Assembly (NCBI GenBank): GCA_030040415.1
Contig: JASHTT010000552.1
Coordinates: forward strand, 1-17,191
Source of the DNA: Streptosporangiaceae bacterium
GTDB taxonomy: Bacteria; Actinomycetota; Actinomycetes; Streptosporangiales; Streptosporangiaceae
Reading direction: 5' to 3'
DNA length: 17,191 bases
In this document: positions 8,524 through 15,942 of the stretch, piece by piece
Position numbering within the stretch: position 1 is the stretch's first letter
Layout: each line of letters begins with the position of its first letter
Notes under the pieces: model-generated
What the model was told of the DNA's origin: nothing
Seen by the model: the letters and a program-made list of their open reading frames with translations, nothing else
Database searches by the model: none
Made by a program: the position numbers and the translations under genes

Positions 8524-9639
8524 TCAGTTAATTGCGCCTGTCGCGAGGATCTTGCGGCATGCCGCGATCGCCTCGCCGCCACGATTGCCTTGGCCGATGA
8601 AGTAGGCGGGAAAATTGATCGGGTGCGCTGGATCGTCGTTGATTGGCACGAAGTAGAAGAACAGGGCCTGCATGTGGTAGTGCGCCGCGGTCTTGCAGGC
8701 CGCCGTGTAGTAGCGCGCCTGCACCCACGAGTCAGACGGGCCAGGCGCCGCCCAGTTCGACGGGTGCTGGTAGGCACCCGCGGTGGCACGGATGCTGATC
8801 TCGTCCAGCGAGGTGACCTCCAGCTTGGCCTTTGGCACCTTAGCCAGCGCCTTTTCCCACCCGGTCGTCACGCTCTGCTGGCTTGCCGAAGAGGGCAAGT
8901 GCAGCGCCGGGTACAGGTCCGTCCCGTAGTTAGAGACCTTGGGCAGGTTCTGCGCGTTGTCGATGAACTCGGTGTCCTGCGCCGAATACGACACCTGGCA
9001 GCCGCAGATCTCGTGCGCATTGATAAAGAAGTAATCCCACCAGAAGCTGTTTTTCAGGCTGTACAGCTCGGTACCGGCGACGAACTGCTCGGCGTGCACC
9101 TTCTTGGCGATCTTCAGGTACGGCGTGTAGGCAGCCAGCAGGCTCTTGAACCACCCCTCATAGTTGCCCGGCGAGATGTACCCTTCCCAGCTTTTCTTCG
9201 GGTCATTCCAGTAAAGCGCACTGCCGACGCGGATGATTGGCCGCATCGCCACCTGCAAGCCGTCCTTGCGGGCCATCTTGGCCAGCACGCTGACGTCCGC
9301 CGGTGACATCGTGCCATCATGCAACGCGATGTCGGACGCGCAGGGCGCGATGTTGTTGGCCTTCTTGTTGGCCGTGCACATGTTCCACATCAGCCCGACA
9401 ACCTGGGCCTTGAGAGTTTTGTGCAGATACGGCAGTACCTCGGAGCCATACTGCCTGATCTTCGCCGTCGTGTAGAGGGTCTCGCCGTAGACGTCGACGC
9501 CGAGCAACGGCGCGGCATGTGTCGCCTTCGCTGCGTGGTGCCCGTTGGACGTGGCGGAACTCGGAATGTACGGATGACCGCAGCCCGCCAGAATTCCCAC
9601 TGCGCCCAGGGCAGCAATGACGGCAATCAGGCGTCTCAT
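8524..9639 (-). CDS. GH113-like TIM-barrel lipoprotein
   Basis: A 371-aa lipoprotein resembling glycoside hydrolase family 113 (clan GH-A; characterised members are endo-beta-1,4-mannanases). The signal peptide MRRLIAVIAALGAVGILAGC ends in the lipobox LAGC (Cys20). Barrel landmarks: VVGLMW, GLQVAMRPIIRV (127-138), WEGYI (151-155), AEQFVAGTEL with Glu191 in the acid/base position, SYSAQDTEF, YGTDLYPAL (238-246), and LDEISIRATAGAY with Glu280 as candidate nucleophile. Cysteines are unusually frequent (88, 100, 212, 214, 315, 361). The ATG at 9639 is chosen over a GTG at 9654 because it overlaps the upstream stop as ATGA, has GGAG 9 nt away, and starts a proper signal peptide. Placed between glycosyltransferases, it may trim or transfer the glycan they make. 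Substrate unknown. Confidence 0.8.
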   Translation of the reverse strand: MRRLIAVIAALGAVGILAGCGHPYIPSSATSNGHHAAKATHAAPLLGVDVYGETLYTTAKIRQYGSEVLPYLHKTLKAQVVGLMWNMCTANKKANNIAPCASDIALHDGTMSPADVSVLAKMARKDGLQVAMRPIIRVGSALYWNDPKKSWEGYISPGNYEGWFKSLLAAYTPYLKIAKKVHAEQFVAGTELYSLKNSFWWDYFFINAHEICGCQVSYSAQDTEFIDNAQNLPKVSNYGTDLYPALHLPSSASQQSVTTGWEKALAKVPKAKLEVTSLDEISIRATAGAYQHPSNWAAPGPSDSWVQARYYTAACKTAAHYHMQALFFYFVPINDDPAHPINFPAYFIGQGNRGGEAIAACRKILATGAIN

Positions 9640-12600
9640 ATTTTGAGTCTCCACACCTCGATCGTCCCGTTGAATCCGGTACGGGACCAGACTTCCTTAG
9701 CGCCCTGCATCATAAGCTGGAAATCGGGATCGCCCAGCTTGAATGTCGATTGCAAGTAGGTTACCCAGGTGATGGCATAGGTCGCGTAGAACAGGCACTT
9801 CTCCGAGTGCTGCTCCTGGCAGTAGGGCTGCTTGATCAGGTCGCCGATCGACTCGTCCGCGATCACCACGGCGTGGGCCGGGATGTGCACCGCCGCGTAC
9901 TGCTGAAGCTCCTCGAACACGTTGTCCGACTGCGAGCCGACCCGTACCCAGAACGAAGTCAGCCCGAGCACGACGGCCAGCGCGACGGCAGCGATCTTGA
10001 GGGTAGAGCTCCGCTTCCACCGCCACACTTCTGTCCACCACACGCAGTACAGCGGGACCAGGGCGAGCGCGAAGTACTGCTGATAGCGCAGGCTCGAGAA
10101 TCCGAAGACCACCGCCCCCGCAACAGCCCAGGCGTACAGCGGGGCCTGTGCGCGGACCGGCTGCATGGAGCGCTGCCGGTAGCACCGCACGAGCCGGACC
10201 ACGACCAGCGCGAGTCCGCCGAGCGCGATGGCCAGGCTCGGCAGGAAGACCTTGTACTGGGCGAACAGCAGGTGCAGCAGCTGCAATGGCGACTCCAGCG
10301 AGCCTCTGTGCAGCCCAACACCGAGGACCCGGCCGACCTGCGTCAGCGACTGGTCTATCCACCACTTGTGGCCGGGGAGGTCGAACATGAGCGAGAAGCT
10401 GACCTGCTCGGCAATGGCCATGGCCGCTACCGCGCCGAGCAACACGAGGTGGCCCTTGTGGTAGCTGCGCAAGAAGGCCCAGGACAGCAGGACTGCGACG
10501 ACTACGTAGGCCGCGTCGTACTTGACGCACAGCGCCAGGCCTATGACGACGCCGGCCAGCGCGAACCGCCACCACGACGGTCTGTCCAGGGCACGCTGGT
10601 AGAGCAGCAATCCGGCGACGACGAGCAGCAGCACCAGGTTCTCGATGTAGGAGACCCGCTGGATGAACAGCAGCCAGCCGTCGAACGCTATGGGGATGGC
10701 GACGAACAGGGCGGCGGCGGCACCGCTCTGCCGGCATATCAGCCGCCACAGCAGCACGAGCGTGCAGAGCGAGAAGATCACGCCGAGGATCCGTGCGTGA
10801 TAGATGGTCGGCCCGGTGAGCTCGAACCACTTCGCCAGCATGATCAGGTACAGCGGCGGCTGGAACAGGAAAGGCGTCCACTTAGCACCGAAGGTGATGT
10901 GCTCGTTCAGCGTTCCGTTGACCACGAGGTTGTGGGCGATGTCCCAGTAGGTGCCTTCGTCGTACTGCCAGTCCGGCTTGTTGGCCAGTTGCCAGAAGCG
11001 AATGGCGGCAGCGGCCACCAAGACAACGCCGAAGGCAGCCGACAGCAAGACACGGCGCGAGGCCGAGTCCCGCCGCCGTGGCTCAGGTCCCGATCCCGAC
11101 CCAACAGGCCGGTCGGGACCGACCGGGGGCAGATCCAGTTCTGGCCGCTCCGCGAGCTTCAGGCTGCCCGGGTCTGCCGGAGCGACGATGCCGTCGTCGG
11201 CCGGAAGGACGACGCCGTCATAGACCGGCAGAGGTATACCCCCGTACATCAGGATCCCGTTTCCGCTAGCCACCGCTGGCGACAGTGCCATCACAGGGCG
11301 GTTCGTTATCAGCTTCCAGCCGAGCTGGGCCACGAACGTCACGCCCAGCGCCAGGCCGACTGCAGGATATGCGACAGCTTCCAGCCGGCGCGCCTTGATC
11401 AACTCCCGGACCGTGAGGAAGACCGCCGTTGCGCCGAGGATCGCTACGACCTCGAGGAGGTAGCCAGCAGCCACCGCGGCCCCGGCTATAACCACTCCGA
11501 CGACTGCGGCGCTCGGCAGCAGCACGGCTTCCACAGACCTCTTCTTCGACAGCGGGGAGTCGCCATGCTGCCGGATGAACCTCTCGCAGCCGGTAGCCGA
11601 GCGCCGGTACTCCGTCGCCAGCTCCTGGAAGCTACGCCGGTGGTGATGCCTGCCGGTCAGGCCCGCCGCGTAGAGGATCTTGTGGCCGGCCTTGGCCATC
11701 CGCCAGAACCACTCGTAGTCTTCATAGCCGTAGGACCAGGTGCAATCCATCGGGACGGCGTCGTACACGGCCCTGCTCATCAGCACGTTGGCGGTGATCG
11801 GCGGCTTCCTGCCGCGCTTGCCGAAGTTCTCGGCCGTCACCATGTAGGACCGCGGAACTCGCGGCGTCTTCGCGGCGATGATGTTCCGGTCCACGAACCG
11901 GCCCCAGAAGCCGTCCTCGGCCGCCCGCATCCCGCCGCAGACCACACCGCCGCCCTGCGCGAGCAGCAGGTCCACGGCGCGGGTCAGCCAGTCAGCGTCC
12001 ATGATGATGTCGGAGTCGGCCAACGCCAGCAGCGTGCCATTGGCCTTCTGCAGCCCGATGTCGCGCTTGACGGCAGGGTCGCGCAAGCCGGGCGTTGCCT
12101 CGTGCTCCAGAATCAGCAGGCGCGGGTCGGTTATATCGGCCAGCGCTGGCCAGCTCTGGTCCCCGACATCCCCGACGACAATGACCTCGATCAGCCCGGG
12201 GTAGTCCTGCGCCAGCAGAGCATCCACGGTCTTGCGGATCGTGCGCTGGCTGTTCTTGGCCGGGATGACGACGCTCACCTCCGGCGTGGTGCCAACGCGG
12301 AGGGCACCATCGCCCGGAGCCACTGACTCAGCGGCGACAGCCTGCGCAACCGCGGCGGGCCGTACGCCGGTGCCAGACCTCACCTTCGCGCGGTCGCCTG
12401 GCGCGCGGTGCCTCGCCTGATGCCGGACTCGGAACGAGTAGATGTTTCCGCCGAGATAGTTGGCGACAGTGAAAAAGATAGTCAGCACAATGTTGGCCAG
12501 CAGCCAGTTCCACCCGAGGTGCTCTAGCCAGGCGAATACCAGCACGTTCGGCACAGTGAGCGCGAGCTTCTGCAAGTTCCACTTCAGCAGCGCCATGATC

Positions 12601-12941
12601 AGGTTGACATCCCGGTCGGCCCAGGTGACCCACCTGTTCAGGCAGAAGCTCAATTCGACGCTGAATACGCCCTGCAAGATGTAGCTCGGAGTTTTGCCAA
12701 CGCCGCAGGCGATCAACGCCCACTGCATAGCGATGCCGAGCACCAAGACGAATGCGCCAATGCCGCTGAACATCCCGAATCTGCGCAGCTGGAGCTTGCG
12801 CAGCAGTTCTACGAGCCGCGGCACATGGGAATCAGCAGGTGGTTGCGTGGTGGGATACGGCTGTGTCGAGCCAGCCTGCTGGCGGTCTGCCACCTGGTCC
12901 AGCTTGCCGATCCGGCCGCTAGTGAGCGCCTGATCGCTCAC
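9636..12941 (-). CDS. GtrA - GT2 - GT39 three-domain membrane glycosyltransferase fusion
   Basis: A single 1101-aa chain with three modules. Residues 54-171 are a GtrA-like four-helix membrane domain (RFGMFSGIGAFVLVLG; SFCLNRWVTW), a family linked to lipid-linked sugar flipping. Residues 221-460 are a GT2 (GT-A fold) domain: SVVIPAKNSQRTI, the metal-binding type ADSD (Asp309/Asp311), and GYEDYEWFWRM (405-414), followed by membrane helices at about 470-545. After a Pro/Asp-rich linker (560-628), residues 630-1101 are a GT39/PMT_2-like GT-C domain with QYDEGTYWD (Asp661-Glu662), QPPLYL (695-700) and about ten helices. The frame is continuous, without stops. The GTG start at 12941 has no good ribosome site but sits in a GTGA overlap with a possible leader ORF. 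The stop overlaps the lipoprotein start (ATGA). It probably both builds and uses a lipid-linked sugar. Confidence 0.88.
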   Translation of the reverse strand: MSDQALTSGRIGKLDQVADRQQAGSTQPYPTTQPPADSHVPRLVELLRKLQLRRFGMFSGIGAFVLVLGIAMQWALIACGVGKTPSYILQGVFSVELSFCLNRWVTWADRDVNLIMALLKWNLQKLALTVPNVLVFAWLEHLGWNWLLANIVLTIFFTVANYLGGNIYSFRVRHQARHRAPGDRAKVRSGTGVRPAAVAQAVAAESVAPGDGALRVGTTPEVSVVIPAKNSQRTIRKTVDALLAQDYPGLIEVIVVGDVGDQSWPALADITDPRLLILEHEATPGLRDPAVKRDIGLQKANGTLLALADSDIIMDADWLTRAVDLLLAQGGGVVCGGMRAAEDGFWGRFVDRNIIAAKTPRVPRSYMVTAENFGKRGRKPPITANVLMSRAVYDAVPMDCTWSYGYEDYEWFWRMAKAGHKILYAAGLTGRHHHRRSFQELATEYRRSATGCERFIRQHGDSPLSKKRSVEAVLLPSAAVVGVVIAGAAVAAGYLLEVVAILGATAVFLTVRELIKARRLEAVAYPAVGLALGVTFVAQLGWKLITNRPVMALSPAVASGNGILMYGGIPLPVYDGVVLPADDGIVAPADPGSLKLAERPELDLPPVGPDRPVGSGSGPEPRRRDSASRRVLLSAAFGVVLVAAAAIRFWQLANKPDWQYDEGTYWDIAHNLVVNGTLNEHITFGAKWTPFLFQPPLYLIMLAKWFELTGPTIYHARILGVIFSLCTLVLLWRLICRQSGAAAALFVAIPIAFDGWLLFIQRVSYIENLVLLLVVAGLLLYQRALDRPSWWRFALAGVVIGLALCVKYDAAYVVVAVLLSWAFLRSYHKGHLVLLGAVAAMAIAEQVSFSLMFDLPGHKWWIDQSLTQVGRVLGVGLHRGSLESPLQLLHLLFAQYKVFLPSLAIALGGLALVVVRLVRCYRQRSMQPVRAQAPLYAWAVAGAVVFGFSSLRYQQYFALALVPLYCVWWTEVWRWKRSSTLKIAAVALAVVLGLTSFWVRVGSQSDNVFEELQQYAAVHIPAHAVVIADESIGDLIKQPYCQEQHSEKCLFYATYAITWVTYLQSTFKLGDPDFQLMMQGAKEVWSRTGFNGTIEVWRLKI
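9649..9652 (-). promoter_or_regulatory. ribosome binding site built into the last codons of the upstream fusion gene
   Basis: GGAG of the minus-strand string TGGAGACTCAAAAT lies 9 nt before the ATG at 9639. The same bases encode Trp-Arg-Leu-Lys at the end of the fusion protein. The second GH113-like gene has TGGAGACTGAAG at the equivalent place. Confidence 0.65.
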
Positions 12942-12942
12942 T
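12921..12942. promoter_or_regulatory. perfect 8-bp inverted repeat covering the fusion gene start codon
   Basis: AGTGAGCG (12921-12928) and CGCTCACT (12935-12942) are exact reverse complements with a 6-nt loop. On the minus-strand mRNA, the GUG start (12941-12939) lies inside the 5' arm, so folding would bury the initiation codon. It could also be a DNA operator half-site pair. Confidence 0.5.
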
Positions 12943-12976
12943 TTGCGCCGAACCCGTTCCGCTGCGAACGCAGCAT
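12938..12976 (-). CDS. possible 12-codon leader peptide upstream of the fusion gene
   Basis: ATG at 12976 opens the frame MLRSQRNGFGAK, then TGA, which overlaps the GTG start of the fusion gene as GTGA. AGGGG sits 8 nt before the ATG. The fusion gene lacks its own ribosome site, and GTGA/ATGA overlaps recur through this operon, so translational coupling through a leader is reasonable. The peptide itself has no recognisable motif and could be chance. Confidence 0.35.
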   Translation of the reverse strand: MLRSQRNGFGAK

Positions 12977-13532
12977 GAGTCGTGCCCCTATCACTCTCAT
13001 CAGAGCGTGGTCCCCATCCACAGGTCTAGCTGCAGTTATTTGCCGGATAGCGGCCCGATGCCCCGCACGAAGCGTTACGCGCAGCGAACGCACGCCCGGC
13101 CATCATAGGGCGAATCGGGTTAACGAGGCGGGCCAGTTGTCTGGATCGAATCTTCTTAGACAAAAAATTTTCTTCGCTGTAACAGCTCATGCCGAGGGCA
13201 ATCTGTAGTCATAAGGTCACGCTCAGTCACCAAGATCATAGGCCCGCCTACCAGACGCTTAGGGCGGGGTAACGGTTGACAAAGTGTGCTGGTGAAAGCC
13301 ACATAAGGTAGATGGTCACGGTGCCAGTACCGGCCGACAAGGGGAGCCCTCCCCAGACGGCTGGCCAACCCCCAGATTCCGCTGCGACTGTGGATCGGGG
13401 CATGTACTCTGTGGCCGTCCGCGTGGACTGCCGGTATGCCCGCAGCGCCGCACGATCCCCGGGGGACATTGATAACGCATACCAGATCCGGCTTATCCCG
13501 TGTGGGTACCGGACCGATAGGAGTTAGCGCGG
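12943..13532. other. divergent intergenic region, about 590 nt, probable promoters both ways
   Basis: No convincing gene beyond the possible leader ORF at its left end. Minus-strand TATGAT hexamers at 13102-13107 and 13235-13240 are good -10 matches for the glycosyltransferase operon but lack a clear -35. On the plus strand, a consensus TTGACA (13276-13281) is followed 18 nt later by CACATA and 22 nt later by TAAGGT, neither ideal, ahead of the methyltransferase. An AT-rich patch (about 13157-13175) stands out in the GC-rich background and is flanked by TTGTCT (13137-13142) / AGACAA (13158-13163) and the small palindrome GCTGT-A-ACAGC (13176-13186), which may bind a regulator. Confidence 0.4.
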
Positions 13533-14222
13533 ATGGCCAGGCACCTGAAGAACATCCCTAACCAATTCCGCAACAGCGTGGCGGGTGCGCTCGGTGCTCG
13601 GCAAGGCGCTATGTTCGCCGAGCTGCACCGTAACCTGGGGCTGCAAGTGCTGACCATGGAAGGCTTCATCAAGCTGGATCAGGCGCGCTACCTGCACGAC
13701 TTGGTGGTAAATCACCCCGAAGTGCGCACCGTGCTGGAGATTGGCTTCAATGCCGGCCACTCCAGCTACGTTTTTCTCGATGCCCGACCGGACGTACAGG
13801 TTGTCTCGTTCGATCTCGGCGAGCATTCCTACGTAACCAGGGCCAAGGAATTCATCGACAAGAAGTTCCCCGGCCGCCACGAGCTGATACTTGGCGACTC
13901 GATGGTGACAGTGCCGCGCTACGCACGCGCGAACCCCGAAGCCGCCTTCGACCTGGCGTTCATCGACGGCGGCCACGACTACGAGGTCGCCATCGCTGAC
14001 CTGCGCAACTGCCACCAGCTCCTGACCAACGACGGCCTTGTCGTCTTGGACGACATGAAGGAGTGGCAGACCTGGGGGATCGGTCCAGTGCGGGCCTGGC
14101 GCGAGGTGTGCGAGGAGGGCATCGTCGTTCCCGTCGAACTAGTCCAGGACGGGCAGGTCGTCGAGGCGATTACGAAGAAGCCCGGAACGGGCGCCTGGGC
14201 GCTCGGCCGGTACCGCCGCTAG
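13533..14222 (+). CDS. class I SAM-dependent methyltransferase (Methyltransf_24-like)
   Basis: A 229-aa cytoplasmic methyltransferase with a Rossmann fold. Motif I is VLEIGFNAGHSS (67-78). An acidic residue after strand 2 (Asp94 in VVSFDLG) should hold the SAM ribose, GDSM (121-124) follows strand 3, and the strong FIDGGHDYE motif (143-151) plus LDDMKEW (172-178) are typical of the Methyltransf_24 / CmcI-like group, which includes sugar and natural-product O-methyltransferases. The ATG at 13533 has AGGAG 9 nt upstream. It is divergent from the glycosyltransferase operon and followed by a VOC-family gene. Methylation of a sugar made by the neighbouring operon is possible but not shown by the sequence. 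Confidence 0.85.
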   Translation: MARHLKNIPNQFRNSVAGALGARQGAMFAELHRNLGLQVLTMEGFIKLDQARYLHDLVVNHPEVRTVLEIGFNAGHSSYVFLDARPDVQVVSFDLGEHSYVTRAKEFIDKKFPGRHELILGDSMVTVPRYARANPEAAFDLAFIDGGHDYEVAIADLRNCHQLLTNDGLVVLDDMKEWQTWGIGPVRAWREVCEEGIVVPVELVQDGQVVEAITKKPGTGAWALGRYRR

Positions 14223-14309
14223 CCCAGCCTCGATCCGCCTGCGCGAGCCGCCAGCACCGTCGAGTCCGGCGGGAGCGTCTGTCGAGTAGGCACCCGCGCA
14301 CTGGCGATA

Positions 14310-14337
14310 TTGGTTACGCCCTGCTCTGTGGCAAGAT
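14310..14337 (+). promoter_or_regulatory. possible promoter giving a leaderless VOC-family mRNA
   Basis: TTGGTT (14310-14315), a 16-nt spacer and CAAGAT (14332-14337) end 6 nt before the ATG at 14344, and there is no Shine-Dalgarno sequence. Such spacing would start the transcript at or next to the A of the ATG, a common leaderless arrangement in actinobacteria. The -10 deviates from TAnnnT at its first base. Confidence 0.35.
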
Positions 14338-14343
14338 CGCCTG

Positions 14344-14739
14344 ATGCTGCAACTCTTGGGTTTCATCATCGACTGCCCGGACCCGATGAAGCTGGCGGCC
14401 TTCTACTCCCAGCTGACAGGCCGCGCCGTCATGGAGGGCAGTGCCGACGAATCGGCCGGCATCACCTTCGGCGAGATCGACCTGGTCTTCCAGCGGGTGG
14501 CTGACTACCGCCCGCCGCGCTGGCCCGACAACGAACACCCAAAGCAGTATCACCTCGACTTCGAAGTGTCCGAAGTCGAGCCCGAACAGCGCCGCGTCGT
14601 CGAGCTTGGCGCGACACTGCAGAAGGACTTCATCGCACCCGACGGCTACGGCTGGCAGGTCTACACCGACCCGGCCGGGCATCCCTTCTGCCTGTGCCGC
14701 CACGAAGGCGTCAACTGGACCGACAAAGGAATGGCGTAG
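14344..14739 (+). CDS. VOC superfamily (glyoxalase-like domain) protein
   Basis: A 131-aa small cytoplasmic protein with the glyoxalase/bleomycin-resistance/dioxygenase fold. The N-terminal beta-alpha-beta half begins LLGFIIDCPDPMKLAAFYSQLTG; the second half includes KQYHLDFEVSEVEPE (His554-strand type metal position in the QYHLDF strand) and ends in the family-typical GYGWQVYTDPAGHPFCL. Actinobacterial members of this glyoxalase-like group are abundant and mostly uncharacterised; no substrate can be assigned. It follows the methyltransferase by 121 nt but probably has its own promoter, since no ribosome site precedes the ATG. A strong hairpin lies 9 nt after its stop. Confidence 0.85.
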   Translation: MLQLLGFIIDCPDPMKLAAFYSQLTGRAVMEGSADESAGITFGEIDLVFQRVADYRPPRWPDNEHPKQYHLDFEVSEVEPEQRRVVELGATLQKDFIAPDGYGWQVYTDPAGHPFCLCRHEGVNWTDKGMA

Positions 14740-14748
14740 CCCTGAGTT

Positions 14749-14791
14749 GGGGCCGGGAAGGCAGACGTGTCCGTCATGCCTTCCCGGCCCC
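14749..14791. terminator. bidirectional hairpin terminator between convergent genes
   Basis: GGGGCCGGGAAGGCA (14749-14763) and TGCCTTCCCGGCCCC (14777-14791) form a perfect 15-bp stem with a 13-nt loop that can itself pair weakly (GAC/GTC). It lies between the convergent VOC gene and the second GH113-like gene. There is no long T-run, as is common for actinobacterial terminators. Confidence 0.85.
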
Positions 14792-14820
14792 TTCGCGCAG
14801 GCAGCCTCCCGGCCGGCTGA

Positions 14821-15942
14821 CTACTTAATGGCGCCCGTCGCCAGGATCTTCGGGCAGCCCATAAGCGCCTTGGCGCCGCCGGTGGTTTTGCCAAGGAAGT
14901 ACGCCGGGAACTTGACCGGGTGCGCCGGGTTGTCGCTAAGCGGCACGAAGTAGAAGAACAGCGCGGTCATGTGGTAATGCGCGGCGGTCTCGCACGCGGC
15001 GGTGAAGTAACGCTCCTGCACGTATGCGTCGGTGTGGCCCCTGGCGCCCCAGTTCGACGGATGCAGGTACGCACCCTCGGTGGCACGAATGCTGATCTCG
15101 TCCAGCGACGTTTTCTCCAGCTTCGACTCCGGCAGCTTAGACAGCGCCTTCTCCCAGCCGACGGTTACCTCGCGCTGGGTGGCCTGGTACTTGAGGTTCA
15201 GCGCCGGGTACAGATCGACGCCGAATGCCTTGACGGGCGGCAGGTTCTTCGAGTTCTGCTCGAACTCGGTGTCCTGCGCGGCATAGGACACCGTGCAATG
15301 GCAGTCGGTGTGGGCCTTGGACAGCAGGCCGGACCACAAGGTGGTGTGCTTGAGACTAAACAGTTCGGAAGCGATAACGAACTGCTCCGTGCCCACCGTC
15401 TTCGCGGACTTGAAGTAGGGCTCGTATGCCTTCAGCAGGTTGCTGAACCACTTCGAGTAGTCCTTCGGGTTGATGTAGCCCTCCCAGCTCTTCTGCGCGC
15501 TGTTCCAGCCGGACGGACTCCCGACGCGGATGATCGGGCGCATCGCCACCTGCAAGCCAGCGGCGCGCGCTAGCTTCCCCAGCACCTCGATGTCTGCAGC
15601 CGACATCGTCCCAGCGTGCAGTTTGGCGTCGGGCTTGCACGCCGAGACGACGTTAGAGGTCTTGTTAGCCGTGCACATGTCCCACATGAGGCCCACGACC
15701 TGCACCTTGAGGGTCTTGTGCAGGTAGGGAAACAGGCGCTTGCCGTACTTCGTGACCTGCGCAGTGGTGTAGTCGTACTGCCCGTAAACGTCCACGCCAA
15801 GCAACGGCGCGGCGTGCTTGGCCGGCTTCGTCGTCGCATGGCGCGCAGGCGCGGCGGAAGCCGAGGCGAAGGGCAGTACGGAGCCGGTCAGGGTCATCGC
15901 CGCGGCGATGCCGACCGCAGCGACAGTCAGGCGCGTTCTCAC
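14821..15942 (-). CDS. secreted GH113-like TIM-barrel protein (paralog of the lipoprotein)
   Basis: A 373-aa protein, alignable end to end with the lipoprotein at 8524-9639, sharing GLQVAMRPIIRVGS, KSWEGYI, SYxAQDTEF, DLYPAL, TSLDEISIRAT and the ending KILATGAI. The candidate catalytic residues remain (Glu193 in EQFVIASEL, where GTEL has become ASEL; Glu282 in LDEISI). The N-terminus is different: RTRLTVAAVGIAAAMTLTG followed by an ASASA-AP cleavage site near residue 30 and no lipobox, so it should be released or wall-associated rather than lipidated. The CxC pair (214, 216) and other Cys are kept. The GTG start at 15942 is chosen over the longer frame to 15990 because of GGAG 6 nt upstream and the signal peptide. 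It overlaps a GT39 remnant as GTGA. Confidence 0.8.
   Translation of the reverse strand: MRTRLTVAAVGIAAAMTLTGSVLPFASASAAPARHATTKPAKHAAPLLGVDVYGQYDYTTAQVTKYGKRLFPYLHKTLKVQVVGLMWDMCTANKTSNVVSACKPDAKLHAGTMSAADIEVLGKLARAAGLQVAMRPIIRVGSPSGWNSAQKSWEGYINPKDYSKWFSNLLKAYEPYFKSAKTVGTEQFVIASELFSLKHTTLWSGLLSKAHTDCHCTVSYAAQDTEFEQNSKNLPPVKAFGVDLYPALNLKYQATQREVTVGWEKALSKLPESKLEKTSLDEISIRATEGAYLHPSNWGARGHTDAYVQERYFTAACETAAHYHMTALFFYFVPLSDNPAHPVKFPAYFLGKTTGGAKALMGCPKILATGAIK

Noticed and set aside
9639..9654. Upstream GTG at 9654 as the lipoprotein start
   Set aside because: It would add METQN before the signal peptide and has no spaced ribosome site; ATG at 9639 fits the ATGA overlap and the GGAG site.
9750..12326. 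Very long plus-strand open frame opposite the GtrA-GT2-GT39 fusion
   Set aside because: Its product is Arg/Gln/Asp/His-rich with no hydrophobic or domain pattern, which is typical of the shadow of a GC-rich gene; the minus strand carries clear membrane and GT motifs.
13156..13368. 70-aa minus-strand frame in the divergent intergenic region
   Set aside because: No ribosome site, no recognisable motif, and it covers the likely promoter elements of both flanking units.
13469..13498. TTGATA / TTATCC as a promoter for the methyltransferase
   Set aside because: The 18-nt spacing is acceptable, but the -10 lacks the TAnnnT pattern; not strong enough to list as a promoter.
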